Counted from the stretch's first letter, positions 41,398-50,255 are shown. The stretch: DNA of 58,491 bases from Bhargavaea cecembensis (GCF_000826125.2 NZ_LN651372.1:381572-440062), one strand, 5' to 3'. The notes: generated by a model from the letters alone, not told the origin. Translations and numbers: made by a program.

Positions 41398-42375
41398 TCA
41401 TGCCTTGATGTCGCGCTGTGTGAAGATGAAGTAACTGACCACAAGGAACAGGATGGTATAGACGGCGAGGACTGTCGCCGAGAACGGCATCGTCATTCCT
41501 TCGATCAGGGTCATGCCCTGCGCCTGGGAGACGAGTTCATGAGAGAAGAACAGGTACTTGGCGATAGCGTATTTGCTGAGCAGCATCGACACCGTGCCGC
41601 CCATGAAATAGATGAAGAGCGACAGCCCGATCGCGAGCGCCCCCGAGCGGAAAACACTGCCGACCATGAATGCGAAAGTCGTGTAGACGATGACCGTGAC
41701 GAACGACAGGGCGAGGTAGTAGATCGCCCTTCCCCATATGGAGACCTCGACGACGTTTCCGCCCTTCACCGCAAGCTCGGCCCCGTCCCCCGACGGGAAG
41801 AGCAGGTACGAAAGGACGACCGACACGGCGAACCCGACGAGCATGAGCAGTGCCCCGAACAGGATGGAGGCGGCATATTTTGAGGTGAGGACTTTCCACC
41901 TTTTGACCGGCCGCGCCAGGAGCATCTTGATCGTGCCTTCCGAAAATTCGGTGGCGACGATCCCGGCGGCCATGATGACCGAGAACAGGATGGCGATCTG
42001 GCCGATTCCGGAAGAGTCCATGATCATCTGCTCGCGGTCGAATTCACCGTACGGCGCTGCGTCTTCCTTGAGCCGGTACTCGGCAATGTCCCGCTGCTCT
42101 TCCAGTTCCGCCCTCTCTGTCTTTTTGAGGGACGGATCGGACAGCTGCTGCGTCAGGGCCGCCTTTTCGGCTTCCGTCTGCATCCGCCAGTCGGGCGAGG
42201 CGGTCTCGGCTTCGATTGAAACATTCCCGCTTTCTGCCTGTCCGTCTTCCAGCGAGGAGATCCAGCGCAGAAGGACGAGCATCCCGCCGACGACAATCAC
42301 AAGGATGGCGACCATGGCCCATGTCGACTTCTTGCTCCACATTTTCATCCATTCATTTTGCAGCAGTCTGAGCAA
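41398..42375 (-). CDS. ABC-2 type permease
   Basis: A 325-residue membrane subunit with one N-terminal helix (WAMVAILVIVVGGMLVLL), a large extracellular region of about 100 residues rich in Glu/Arg, and five C-terminal helices. EFSEGTIKMLLARPVKRWKV is the coupling region typical of ABC-2 permeases. It overlaps the ATPase gene upstream by 23 bp and is the last gene of the operon. Partner of the ATPase at 42353-43291. Confidence 0.88.
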   Translation of the reverse strand: MLRLLQNEWMKMWSKKSTWAMVAILVIVVGGMLVLLRWISSLEDGQAESGNVSIEAETASPDWRMQTEAEKAALTQQLSDPSLKKTERAELEEQRDIAEYRLKEDAAPYGEFDREQMIMDSSGIGQIAILFSVIMAAGIVATEFSEGTIKMLLARPVKRWKVLTSKYAASILFGALLMLVGFAVSVVLSYLLFPSGDGAELAVKGGNVVEVSIWGRAIYYLALSFVTVIVYTTFAFMVGSVFRSGALAIGLSLFIYFMGGTVSMLLSKYAIAKYLFFSHELVSQAQGMTLIEGMTMPFSATVLAVYTILFLVVSYFIFTQRDIKA

Positions 42376-43291
42376 TCTGGCCGCCTCCCGTCATTTCGAT
42401 GAATTCATCTTCAAGTGTTCTCCGGTAAGGGCGGACGGCGTACAGATCGAGGTCGCCCTCCACGATGCTTTTCACGAGGGCCGGAATGCGCTCCGCCTTC
42501 TCCTCGATGATAAATCCGGCGCCGGTCGGAACCGGCGTGTAGCCCTTCGATTTGAGGAGCGGGACGAGCCGGTCGGCCGGCTGCGCTTCCACGTAGTGAT
42601 GCGGCCGCGTCTCTTCCTTCATTTCCCGGATGTCGATCAGCCGGCCGTTCTGGATGACGGCGACCCGGTCGACCATCAGCTCGATTTCCGACAGCATATG
42701 GCTCGAGACGAGGACCGAGACGCCGGCCTTTTCCGCGAGGCTGCGGAGGTACACCCGGAACTCGCGAATGCCGGCCGGGTCAAGGCCGTTCGTCGGCTCG
42801 TCGAGGATCAGGAATTTCGGGTTGTGCAAGAGCGCCTGCGCAAGACCGAGGCGCTGCCGCATGCCGAGCGAATAAGTGCCGACTTTTTCGTTGATCCGGT
42901 TTTCCAGCCCGACCTGCCGGACCACTTCCATGATCCGCTCCTTCGTCACGCCTTTGTGCATCCGGGCGAAGTGCAGGAGGTTCTTGTAGCCGCTCATGTA
43001 CTTGTACATCTCCGGGTTTTCGACGATGACGCCGATATTCGTCATGGCGTCTTCGAAATCCGAGGTGATCGACTTGCCCGCGATGGTCACATCGCCCGCA
43101 GTCGGTTTCATGAGCCCGGCCATCATCCGGATCGTCGTCGTCTTGCCCGCCCCGTTCGGCCCGAGGAACCCGGTGACCTGGCCGGGATACAGATCGAGGT
43201 TCACATCATCGATGATTTTCTTTCCGCCGATCGTCTTCGACAGGTTTTTCACCCGGACGATCGGTTCAGCCGTTTGTGCCAATCGGTTCAC
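42353..43291 (-). CDS. ABC exporter ATPase (bacitracin/lantibiotic-type)
   Basis: A 312-residue ATPase of the BcrA/CcmA class. Walker A is GPNGAGKTT, the Q-loop VENPEMYKYMSG, the signature YSLGMRQRLGLAQA, Walker B LILDEPTNGLDP, and the H-loop SSHMLSE. The C-terminal extension (about 70 residues) is common in drug- or antimicrobial-export ATPases. It overlaps its neighbours on both sides. The substrate could be an antimicrobial peptide, as for related systems, but the sequence does not prove it. Confidence 0.92.
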   Translation of the reverse strand: MNRLAQTAEPIVRVKNLSKTIGGKKIIDDVNLDLYPGQVTGFLGPNGAGKTTTIRMMAGLMKPTAGDVTIAGKSITSDFEDAMTNIGVIVENPEMYKYMSGYKNLLHFARMHKGVTKERIMEVVRQVGLENRINEKVGTYSLGMRQRLGLAQALLHNPKFLILDEPTNGLDPAGIREFRVYLRSLAEKAGVSVLVSSHMLSEIELMVDRVAVIQNGRLIDIREMKEETRPHHYVEAQPADRLVPLLKSKGYTPVPTGAGFIIEEKAERIPALVKSIVEGDLDLYAVRPYRRTLEDEFIEMTGGGQIAQTAAK

Positions 43292-43988
43292 TTCCCTTTT
43301 CGTAGAGTGTCTTCATCCAGGCGGCCGGTCCGCCGCGATGTTCCGCCCGGATGTCTTCCGTCCGCTCGTGCGCCACGATCCTGCCCCGTTTCATCACCGC
43401 GATTTCATCGAGGAGGGGCGCGGCGTCCTGCAGTTCGTGCGTTGTCATGATCACCGTCTGCCTCTCCGGATCGGTAAACCGGATCAGCCCTTTCACGATC
43501 GCCTCGCGCACCATCGGATCAAGCCCGGAAAACGGTTCGTCGAGCAGGTAGAAATCCGCTTCCCTGCCAAGCGTCGCGGCAATCTTGGCCCGTCCGCGGT
43601 TCCCTTTTGAGAGGCTTCTCAGTTTGACGGTGCCGTCAAGGCCGAGAAAGTCCGCAGCCTGCCGGGCTTTCTCCATCGAGAAATCACTGAACTGCGAGCC
43701 GTAGAAATGAAACAGCTGATCGGCCGTGAAAAACGGGAAAAACAGGTCGGCGTCGGCCATGTAGGCGATCTTGCGGCCGGCCAGCGTCCGGGTCACCGGC
43801 TTCCCGTCCATCTTCGCTTCCCCCGCATCCGGGTGCAGAAGGCCCGCCATCAGCTTGAGCAATGTTGACTTTCCGCTTCCGTTTTCTCCGGTGAGCCCGA
43901 TGATCCGCCCGCTTCCGAATGTGGCCGACACTCCGTCAAGCGCCCGTCTGCGTCCGTATGATTTTGAGACGTTCTCCAGTTCGATCAT
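43266..43988 (-). CDS. ABC transporter ATPase (YtrB-like)
   Basis: A 240-residue ATPase. Walker A is GENGSGKST, the signature LSKGNRGRAKIAATL (a diverged variant of LSGGQ), Walker B FYLLDEPFSGLDP, H-loop TTHELQD. The ADADLFFPFFTADQLFHFYG Q-loop region is characteristic of the YtrB subgroup. It overlaps gntR by 4 bp and the next ATPase by 26 bp. Partner of the permease at 44344-45141. Confidence 0.9.
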   Translation of the reverse strand: MIELENVSKSYGRRRALDGVSATFGSGRIIGLTGENGSGKSTLLKLMAGLLHPDAGEAKMDGKPVTRTLAGRKIAYMADADLFFPFFTADQLFHFYGSQFSDFSMEKARQAADFLGLDGTVKLRSLSKGNRGRAKIAATLGREADFYLLDEPFSGLDPMVREAIVKGLIRFTDPERQTVIMTTHELQDAAPLLDEIAVMKRGRIVAHERTEDIRAEHRGGPAAWMKTLYEKGSEPIGTNG

Positions 43989-44347
43989 TCCGTTCCCCTC
44001 CCCGTCATGTACGCCGTCATTTCCTCGCGCGTGAATCCGAGCGCCTCGATGTCCCGCAGGAAATCGTCGGCCAGCCGGGCTTTCATTTCCTCGCGCAGCA
44101 GATGCAGCCGTTCTTCATCTTCGGTGACAAACGTCCCCTGCCCCCGTTTTGTCTCGGTGATCCCCATCCCCTCCAGCTCCTTATAGACGCGTTGCATCGT
44201 GTTTGCATTGACCCCGGCTTCCACCGCATACTCCCGGACCGACGGCAGCTTTTCCCCCGGCCGGATGGCGCCCCGGATGAGGTCGCCCGTAATCCGGTCG
44301 ATCAGCTGCTGATAAATCGGCTTGTCGGGCAGGAAATCAAAGCTCAT
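43985..44347 (-). CDS. GntR-family repressor (YtrA-like)
   Basis: A 120-residue regulator. PIYQQLIDRITGDLIRGAIR and PGEKLPSVREYAVEAGVNAN form the winged helix-turn-helix, followed by TMQRVYKELEGMGITETKRG and a short C-terminal helix pair. This compact form is the YtrA subfamily, which controls ABC exporters induced by cell-wall antibiotics. It sits second in the operon it probably represses. The operator is at 45179-45202. Confidence 0.92.
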   Translation of the reverse strand: MSFDFLPDKPIYQQLIDRITGDLIRGAIRPGEKLPSVREYAVEAGVNANTMQRVYKELEGMGITETKRGQGTFVTEDEERLHLLREEMKARLADDFLRDIEALGFTREEMTAYMTGRGTE

Positions 44348-45141
44348 TCTCCCGCCACCTTTCTGTCGAACAGCGCCAGGCCGGCCCAGAAGAAGAGCGC
44401 CGAGACGATGAGCGAGAAGATGAGTCCTCCGGCGGCGAGCGCTCCGGTCATCTCAATTCCGAGGTCCGAGTAATCGGACAGCCGCTCGATGCTGCTGAAG
44501 CGGAATTCTCCCGCCCCGAGCACCCGCTCCGCCGCCGGCAGTCCGGAAAGCTTTTCATTCACCCAGAACAGGGCGATGAACAGCAGGCCGGTCACGGGGA
44601 CTGCGGCAATCCGAGTGAACTTCCTGCGCAGCCACTGGTAAATCGTCCAGAACAGGAAGCCGATGGCGAGCTGGATGACCGCAATCACGAGGACGATGAG
44701 CTCGATTTCCGCGAAAAATCCGGTGAACAGGCCGGCGGTGAGCCCTTCGGGGATGCCGGCAGATCCTCCCGTGATCAGAAAGACGATTCCGAGGACGAGC
44801 GTGAGCCAGATCATGGCAGCTGCCATTGCAATCAAGGCAAACAGCGCCTTCACCCCGACGAGCGTGCCGAGGGATGCCGGTGAATGCAGCCAGAGATCCA
44901 GCCGCTTCATATCCGCCGTGAGGCTCATGAACAGGCCGGCGACCGGCATATAGCTCAGAAAGAGGAGCAGGAACGAACTGATGCCGAAAGCATATGAGAT
45001 AATGCTCGTTTCTCCGGAGATGTACTGGTGAAGAAGGAACGGACCTGACGCCACTGCGAGCAGAATGACGATCAGCACAACGGCGATCCCCGGCCGAGCG
45101 AGCATCCACTCTTTGTAAAACAGGCCTTTCCATCGTTTCAT
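44344..45141 (-). CDS. ABC permease, first gene of the YtrA-like operon
   Basis: A 265-residue integral membrane protein with about six helices (GIAVVLIVILLAVASGPFLL; ISSFLLLFLSYMPVAGLFMS; VKALFALIAMAAAMIWLTLV and others). ATG 45141 follows AAAGGAGTG. The longer frame runs into the promoter. It overlaps gntR by 4 bp. With the YtrB-like ATPase it probably forms one of two ABC transporters made by this operon. Confidence 0.85.
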   Translation of the reverse strand: MKRWKGLFYKEWMLARPGIAVVLIVILLAVASGPFLLHQYISGETSIISYAFGISSFLLLFLSYMPVAGLFMSLTADMKRLDLWLHSPASLGTLVGVKALFALIAMAAAMIWLTLVLGIVFLITGGSAGIPEGLTAGLFTGFFAEIELIVLVIAVIQLAIGFLFWTIYQWLRRKFTRIAAVPVTGLLFIALFWVNEKLSGLPAAERVLGAGEFRFSSIERLSDYSDLGIEMTGALAAGGLIFSLIVSALFFWAGLALFDRKVAGE

Positions 45142-45178
45142 GAGGGTCCCACTCCTTTGGTTAAAGATATTGCGTCTC

Positions 45179-45221
45179 TGTGTATTAGTTACATAGTACA
45201 CTGGTATCCAGTGAAACGCAA
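45179..45221 (-). promoter_or_regulatory. Promoter and YtrA-type operator
   Basis: On the minus strand, -35 TTGCGT (45221-45216), a 17-bp spacer, -10 TACTAT (45198-45193). AGTGTA-N12-TACACA (45202-45179) overlaps the -10 and matches the YtrA-type operator AGTGTA-N13-TACACT. A second perfect palindrome, CACTGGATACCAGTG, fills the spacer (45199-45213). Confidence 0.75.
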
Positions 45222-45236
45222 CCGTTATTTGAAAAA

Positions 45237-45275
45237 TAAAAAGACCTTCCCTTTTTGGAGAGGGAAAGTCTTTTG
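45237..45275 (-). terminator. Terminator after murI
   Basis: The stem AAAAGACTTTCCCT / AGGGAAGGTCTTTT (one mismatch) is followed by TATTTTTC on the minus strand. Confidence 0.88.
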
Positions 45276-45291
45276 GTGATAGGAGGGCCTG

Positions 45292-46125
45292 TCAGCTTGC
45301 GGTTGAGGGTCCGGGCGGCCGGTTGATCTGCGGGTCTTCATCCGGCACCGTCAAGACGACCGGCGCGTCGACCGGCGTCCATTTCTTTACTTTCTGTGAA
45401 AATTCACCGGCGTCTCCTGTGGTGAAGAAGAGATGGCTTCCTTCCGGTGCGAGGGAGAGGTCCCCGTTCGTCTTCAGCGTTTGGACGGCCTGGTCGATCG
45501 TGGCCCGGGCCGGATCGACCAAGTTCACCGGCCCGCCCCACACTTTGAGGATCTGCTGCTCCGCGAGCGGATAATGGGTGCATCCCATGACGAGCGTGTC
45601 CACATTTGCACGGCGGAGCGGTGCCAGATACTCTTCCAGGGCCGAAGTGATTTCTCCGGGACGGGTGTCGTTGTTTTCCAGATAGGACACGAGCTTGGGG
45701 CAGGCCTGCTCGAACACCTCCGCACCGTCCAGCTTTTTCCGGATGGTTTGCTGATACATATGGGAATCCGCCGTCCTTTGGGTGGCGATCACCCCGATCC
45801 GCCGGTTTTGTGTTGTCTCCGCCGCCATTTGCGCGCCGGGCTCAATGACGCCGATCACCGGGATGTCCAGCTTCTCCTTCAGTTCGTCCAGCATCAGTGC
45901 CGTCGCCGTGTTGCACGCGACAATGAGCAGTTTCAGCTCGAACCGGCCGAGAAAGCGGATGATCCGATAAACCGAAGCTTTGATGTCTTTTATGCTTTTA
46001 TTGCCGTAGGGGCAGTTCCCGTGGTCCCCGACATAAATGATCCGCTCATCCGGCAGGCGGCCGAACAGCTCGTTGGCAACGGTCAGGCCGCCGCTGCCTG
46101 AATCAATGACTGCGATGTTTTTCAT
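45292..46125 (-). CDS. murI: Glutamate racemase
   Basis: A 277-residue cofactor-independent racemase supplying D-glutamate for peptidoglycan. Catalytic cysteines are in VACNTATALM (about residue 70) and VMGCTHYPLAE (about 183). VIDSGSGGLTVANEL and YVGDHGNCPYG are the substrate-binding N-terminus. Start ATG 46125. It stands alone between terminators. A paralogue elsewhere cannot be excluded (Bacillus has racE and yrpC). Confidence 0.95.
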   Translation of the reverse strand: MKNIAVIDSGSGGLTVANELFGRLPDERIIYVGDHGNCPYGNKSIKDIKASVYRIIRFLGRFELKLLIVACNTATALMLDELKEKLDIPVIGVIEPGAQMAAETTQNRRIGVIATQRTADSHMYQQTIRKKLDGAEVFEQACPKLVSYLENNDTRPGEITSALEEYLAPLRRANVDTLVMGCTHYPLAEQQILKVWGGPVNLVDPARATIDQAVQTLKTNGDLSLAPEGSHLFFTTGDAGEFSQKVKKWTPVDAPVVLTVPDEDPQINRPPGPSTAS

Positions 46126-46229
46126 GGTTGTACCTTCTTTTGGGGGTGCTTCGCCTCGGGGGAGAAGCTGAGTAAAGTGATTCTTTCATTGTAACGAATC
46201 CGGTGCCGTTGCGGTTCCCCGGAGAACTG

Positions 46230-46263
46230 AAAAAGCCCTTTCCGGTGCGGAAAGGGGTGTTTT
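46230..46263 (-). terminator. Terminator 3' of the TSUP gene
   Basis: AAAACACCCCTTTCC pairs with GGAAAGGGCTTTTT on the minus strand. It lies between the TSUP stop and murI. Confidence 0.8.
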
Positions 46264-46300
46264 CGTGATCTCAATCTTCCCGGCGGCCGGCCCTCATGGT

Positions 46301-47035
46301 TCAGAGAAAGTTCTGGACGATGATTTCGACGATGAGCAGCAGGGTGACGGCACGCAGGATCGGTTTGACGAAACGCGGGTCGAGCTTCTCGGCGATGTGG
46401 ACGCCGACCCGGGCACCGGCGAGCGAACCGAGCATGAGCGAGATCGCCACGGGCCAGATGATGTTGCCGGAAGTGATATAGCCGATGGCGGCCCCGAATG
46501 CGCTCGAGAACGTGGCAACGCGGACGAAACCGATCGCCCGGATGTAGGAGATGTTCAAATGGCCGAAAATCTGGAGCAGGATCGTCGCCTGCCCCGGTCC
46601 GAACAGGCCGTCGTAGACGCCGATCCCGAACAGGCTCGGCATCGTGAATTTATCGGGCTTCAGCGGGGCATCCCCCGAGAAGTCCCCTTTGGAAAGAAAT
46701 GAAAAGACGAACGCCACGACGAGCAGGACGGTGGCGATCGCCAGCATCGTGTTGTCGCTCAGCCGGTTTGCGATGAACCCGCCGGACAGGCCGCCGGACA
46801 AGGATACCGGCACGATCCAGTACAGTTCCTTGAAGGAGATCTTCTTCTTCAGGAGGACCGTCATGAACGTCGACAGCGAACTGACCGTGTTCGAGATCTT
46901 GCTCGCCCCGACTGCGGCGTGGACCGGAATGCCGATCAGCAGCATCGCCGGCAGCGAGATGAGCCCGCCGCCCCCGGCAAGCGTCCCGATCGTCACCGCC
47001 ACAAGCCCGATGAAAAACAGTCCGATATATTCCAT
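46301..47035 (-). CDS. TSUP (TauE/SafE) family membrane transporter
   Basis: A 244-residue transporter with about eight helices and the two family repeats: TIGTLAGGGGLISLPAMLLI near the N-terminus and GVYDGLFGPGQATILLQIFG in the second half. Such proteins move sulfite, sulfoacetate or similar organosulfur anions. No sulfur-metabolism gene is adjacent, so the substrate is open. ATG 47035, after AAAGGGAGGTG, is preferred to GTG 47038. Confidence 0.9.
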   Translation of the reverse strand: MEYIGLFFIGLVAVTIGTLAGGGGLISLPAMLLIGIPVHAAVGASKISNTVSSLSTFMTVLLKKKISFKELYWIVPVSLSGGLSGGFIANRLSDNTMLAIATVLLVVAFVFSFLSKGDFSGDAPLKPDKFTMPSLFGIGVYDGLFGPGQATILLQIFGHLNISYIRAIGFVRVATFSSAFGAAIGYITSGNIIWPVAISLMLGSLAGARVGVHIAEKLDPRFVKPILRAVTLLLIVEIIVQNFL

Positions 47036-47181
47036 CACCGCACCTCCCTTTTCTGGTTGTTGTCTTCATTATACTTCGGATGACGTAATAAGTGAATGAT
47101 ATAATAATTAACCGTTTCTATAACAAAAGCTTATGGATTGGAGACAGAAAGGCCCGAGGCCAAATGCCCCGAGCCTCTTAT

Positions 47182-48121
47182 TCATGACAGGATGATCTCG
47201 CGTTCCCTTTCGACAAGCCGGACAATCTCATCGTCGGTGCGCTGCAGCCGGTCCGCCAGTTCGCGGAGGATGCGCTCGACGTCGGCGAGGACTCCGTCAA
47301 GCTGGCCTTTGGCGTCTGAGATGCGCGAGTGGACCATCAGATCGGTGAACATATTGTCGAAGAAGAAATCGGAGAAATTGAGGAAGTCCCGCTTGTTGAC
47401 GGTGAGCCGCTCCGTGTCGAAGTTCTCCACGTCGGCGAGCTCCGACTGGAACCTGCGCAGCGCGCGCTGGGCCCGGTGGATCTTGTCGTCGGAGTTGTTG
47501 ATGCTCGAATACTTCATCGCCGTGACGAGCATGCCGCCCCCGAGGAACGTATCCCACATCGACATCCCTTCCGCATTCCCGAGCTCATCCATTGCGGCAC
47601 CGAGCATGCGCTGAGCCTCCCGTCCGGCATGGATCGCTTCTTCGATTTCCCGGCGCATCGACTGGAGCGCCGCCCGTTCATCCGCGACCTGCTGGAGCTT
47701 CAGGACGGATTCGGAGTCGTTGTTGCGCATCCAGATTTCCTTTTCCTTCAGGAACGCTTCCCAGTCATCGTCAAGAAATTCGTATTCGGACCGGCCAAGT
47801 TCCGCCTTGAGGGCAGAGGTCGATGAGCACTTTTTCGGCTTCGTTGAATTTCAGCTCCGCCTCTGCGGCTTCGTTCAATTCCTTCTCCATGATTTCATCC
47901 ATCTTGCCGGTAAACTGGCGGAACTTGTTGGCAAATGAAAACCGGCCGAGACGCAGGACATCCTGCTGTTCTTTCGTCAGCCTTGCGTGAAGGCGGTCGC
48001 GCTCCCGCTTGGCTTCCTGCCGCTCCGCCTCTTTCGCTTCGTATCGTTTTTTGATCCGGTCCCGCTCCGTCATCCGCATGCGGAGTTCGGTCTGCCGATC
48101 GTAGATTTCTTCTCTGATCAT
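47182..48121 (-). pseudogene. Coiled-coil protein gene with one frameshift
   Basis: From ATG 48121 (after GAGGGGGTGA) a coiled-coil protein rich in Arg/Glu/Ala reads to about 47826, then stops at 47771. In the next frame, SALKAELGRSEYEFLDDDWE continues without a break through MRNNDSESVLKLQQVADERA to the stop at 47182. Removing one A from the AAAAA run near 47836-47840 joins the two into one protein of about 312 residues. The second half has coiled coils around a glycine-containing segment (WDTFLGGGMLVTAM). It may be a true frameshift, a slippage site or a sequencing error. Family not recognised. Confidence 0.75.
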
Positions 48122-48249
48122 CCCGGTCACCCCCTCGTTTTCTTACGATTTTATCATGGAAAAGATTCACTTTGCGAGCAGCGGATTGATGGGCGTCAAG
48201 GCATGGCTTGCGGACCGGCGGTATGATGAGATCAAAGGCGGTGATCCGT

Positions 48250-48732
48250 ATGCGATTCAAATGGGCGGGAATCCTGGCGATGTTCCTGTTGCTCGCCGGC
48301 TGCGGCGCCGAAGCTTCGGTGGCCATTTTACCGGATCCGGTTCCGGACCAGGCGATGGCCGACATGAAAGAAGGCATTTCGGTGACGGTTTCAGACGTGC
48401 GGACCGACGGGGAACAGGCCGTGATCGCTTACTCGCTGGAAAACAGGCGGGCGGAACCGGTCGGCTGCGGCGGCTATGCCGCGATCGAGAAGCTCGAATC
48501 GGACGGCTGGCACGGCGTCATTTATTCCGATGCGGTGTTTTACCGCAAACCGGGCTTCCGGGATTTCGGGAAGACGCTTGCCCCCGGAGAGGAAAAGGTG
48601 CAGCTTCTGGACACCGCGGAACTCGGTGTGGAACTCCCGCCCGGACGGTACCGCCTCGTAAAGACAGTCGTTGCGGACGGCGGTTCGGGCACGGAGATTT
48701 CGGTCGCTTCCGAGTTTGACATCGCGCCGTGA
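48250..48732 (+). CDS. Small lipoprotein with an Ig-like domain
   Basis: A 160-residue exported lipoprotein. The signal peptide FKWAGILAMFLLLAGC ends in a clear lipobox (LAGC). The mature part is a single beta-sandwich-like domain (GISVTVSDVRTDGEQAVIAY, GGYAAIEKLESDGWHGVIYS, PPGRYRLVKTVV) resembling the Ig-like domains of Bacillus lipoproteins. ATG 48250 follows AAAGGCGGTGA. Monocistronic, ending in a shared terminator. Function unknown. Confidence 0.8.
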   Translation: MRFKWAGILAMFLLLAGCGAEASVAILPDPVPDQAMADMKEGISVTVSDVRTDGEQAVIAYSLENRRAEPVGCGGYAAIEKLESDGWHGVIYSDAVFYRKPGFRDFGKTLAPGEEKVQLLDTAELGVELPPGRYRLVKTVVADGGSGTEISVASEFDIAP

Positions 48733-48742
48733 AAAGGCAAAT

Positions 48743-48778
48743 AAAGCCGGACAGCAGAGGGAATCCGCTGTCCGGCTT
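48743..48778. terminator. Bidirectional terminator, lipoprotein / thioesterase
   Basis: The stem AAGCCGGACAGC / GCTGTCCGGCTT lies between convergent genes. Confidence 0.85.
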
Positions 48779-48782
48779 CGGT

Positions 48783-49268
48783 TTAATTGGCGTCTTTGAT
48801 CGCCATGCGTTCCTTCCGGTTGGCACGTCGCGCCGGCGCTTTGTCGAACAGCGCCTTTTCCGTTTTCGTTTCCGGGTAGACCGGTGCAACGGGCGTCGGC
48901 CTGTTCTCTTCATCCATCGCCACCATCGTCACGAACGATTCGGTCGTGAGCTTGCGGGCATTGGACAGCAGATCGATCGAGTGAACAGAGACGAACACTT
49001 CCATCGATGTGCGGCCCGTCGAGCAGACGACCGCCTCGATTTCCAGCACTTCCCCGACGCGAGCCGGAGACACGAAGTCGACCGAGTCGATCGAGGCCGT
49101 AACGACTGCCGCCCCGGCGTGCTTCATCGCGGCGATCGCGCTGATTTCATCCAGGTAAGACAGCACCTGCCCCCCGAAAATCGTCCCGTGATGATTCGTA
49201 TCCGGCGGCATGACGAGCTTCGTCGTCTTCGTCCGCGACTGGCTCATCGGAATCGCTTCAATCGGCAT
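48783..49268 (-). CDS. Acyl-CoA thioesterase (YkhA-like hotdog fold)
   Basis: A 161-residue hotdog-fold hydrolase that splits acyl-CoA. PPDTNHHGTIFGGQVLSYLD carries the catalytic Asn/His/Gly region. ASIDSVDFVSPARVGEVLEI and TSMEVFVSVHSIDLLSNARK are the paired strands. The C-terminal tail (RRANRKERMAIKD) is basic. ATG 49268 has GAAAGGGG about ten bases upstream. It stands alone. Confidence 0.92.
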   Translation of the reverse strand: MPIEAIPMSQSRTKTTKLVMPPDTNHHGTIFGGQVLSYLDEISAIAAMKHAGAAVVTASIDSVDFVSPARVGEVLEIEAVVCSTGRTSMEVFVSVHSIDLLSNARKLTTESFVTMVAMDEENRPTPVAPVYPETKTEKALFDKAPARRANRKERMAIKDAN

Positions 49269-49480
49269 GAGGCATGTCCCCTTTCGGTAATGAAGCCGCT
49301 CCTGCGCGGCTTGCGGTATGCCAAGTATAACCGAACCGAGCCGGAAATTGCACCGGGCAACAGATAGGCGGAGTGTTTTGAATCGGGGGAAGATTGACCG
49401 GGCGGGGATTGTGGGAATCTGTCGCGGGCTTTGATTAGTGACTGATTTTGCGAGGCCTGCGGGAAATCGAGAGAAGGGGG

Positions 49481-49760
49481 TGATTGCAAAGCGGGGGCGC
49501 TAATTGCAAAGCTAGTGGGCTAATTGCAAGTTGGCGGCTCTGATTGTAATTCTGGTATTCTAATTGCAAATCGAGAGCTCTAATTGCAATTTCCGCAGTC
49601 TAATTGCAATTCGGGGGCTCTAATTGCAATTTCCGCGGTCTAATTGCAATTCGGGGGCGCTAATTGCAATTTCCGTGGTCTAATTGCAATTCGGGGGCTC
49701 TAATTGCAATTCTGGTATTCTAATTGCAAACCGGGGGCTCTAATTGCATAATAGCAATCC
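49481..49760. repeat. Phased array, 14 x 20 bp, core TAATTGCAA
   Basis: Fourteen head-to-tail units start every 20 bp from 49481, beginning TAATTGCAA (TGATTGCAA or TGATTGTAA in two). The variable second half recurs in a few types: TTCGGGGGCTC-like and TTTCCGCGGTC-like alternate between 49581 and 49700, and TCTGGTATTC occurs twice. The array lies in the 1-kb gap between the thioesterase and the opp operon. The 210 bp to its left (49269-49480) show no gene or motif. Confidence 0.93.
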
Positions 49761-49850
49761 GAAGGTTATGGCCAAGACTTTTGGGGATTTCTTTAGTCCA
49801 TGAAAATGGCATCTACCATGGGTGCTTGGTCTCCTAGGCACTGCACACAT

Positions 49851-50230
49851 GCTCCGAATTTGCCCCCCTTACTCCGATTTTCCGCTCCATACTCCGATTT
49901 CGCATCCCTTACTCCGATTTTCCGCCCCATACTCCGATTTCACCTCCCTTACTCCGATTTTCCGCTCCATACTCCGGTTTCTCCCCCCTTACTCCGATTT
50001 TCCGCTCCATGCTCCGAATTTGCTCCCCTTACTCCAATTTTCCGCTCCTTACTCCGATTTCTCCCCCCTTACTCCGATTTTGCGCTCCATACTCCGATTT
50101 CTCCCCCCTTACTCCGATTTTCCGCTCCATACTCCGATTTCTCCCCCCTTACTCCGATTTTCCGCTCCATACTCCGATTTCACATCCCTTACTCCGATTT
50201 TCAACCCCTTACTCCGATTTCACCCCTACC
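49851..50230. repeat. Phased array, 19 x 20 bp, core ACTCCGATTT
   Basis: Nineteen units start every 20 bp from 49851 with ACTCCGATTT (three variants such as GCTCCGAATT). The second halves alternate between TCCGCTCCAT and C-N4-CCCTT almost without exception, so the true period is 40 bp. Short plus-strand reading frames through it encode only repetitive peptide and are not genes. It ends 26 bp before the opp terminator. Confidence 0.93.
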
Positions 50231-50255
50231 CTCTCCGCCCCCCGCTCCCCCACAC

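Noticed and set aside
41738-43450. A 570-codon open frame antisense to the ABC permease and ATPases
   Set aside because: The opposite strand encodes clear ABC subunits with all motifs. This frame shows no domain and no start signal.
49481-50230. Possible CRISPR arrays
   Set aside because: The period is 20 bp, with a 9- to 10-bp core and a short remainder that recurs between units. There is no room for unique spacers and no cas gene.
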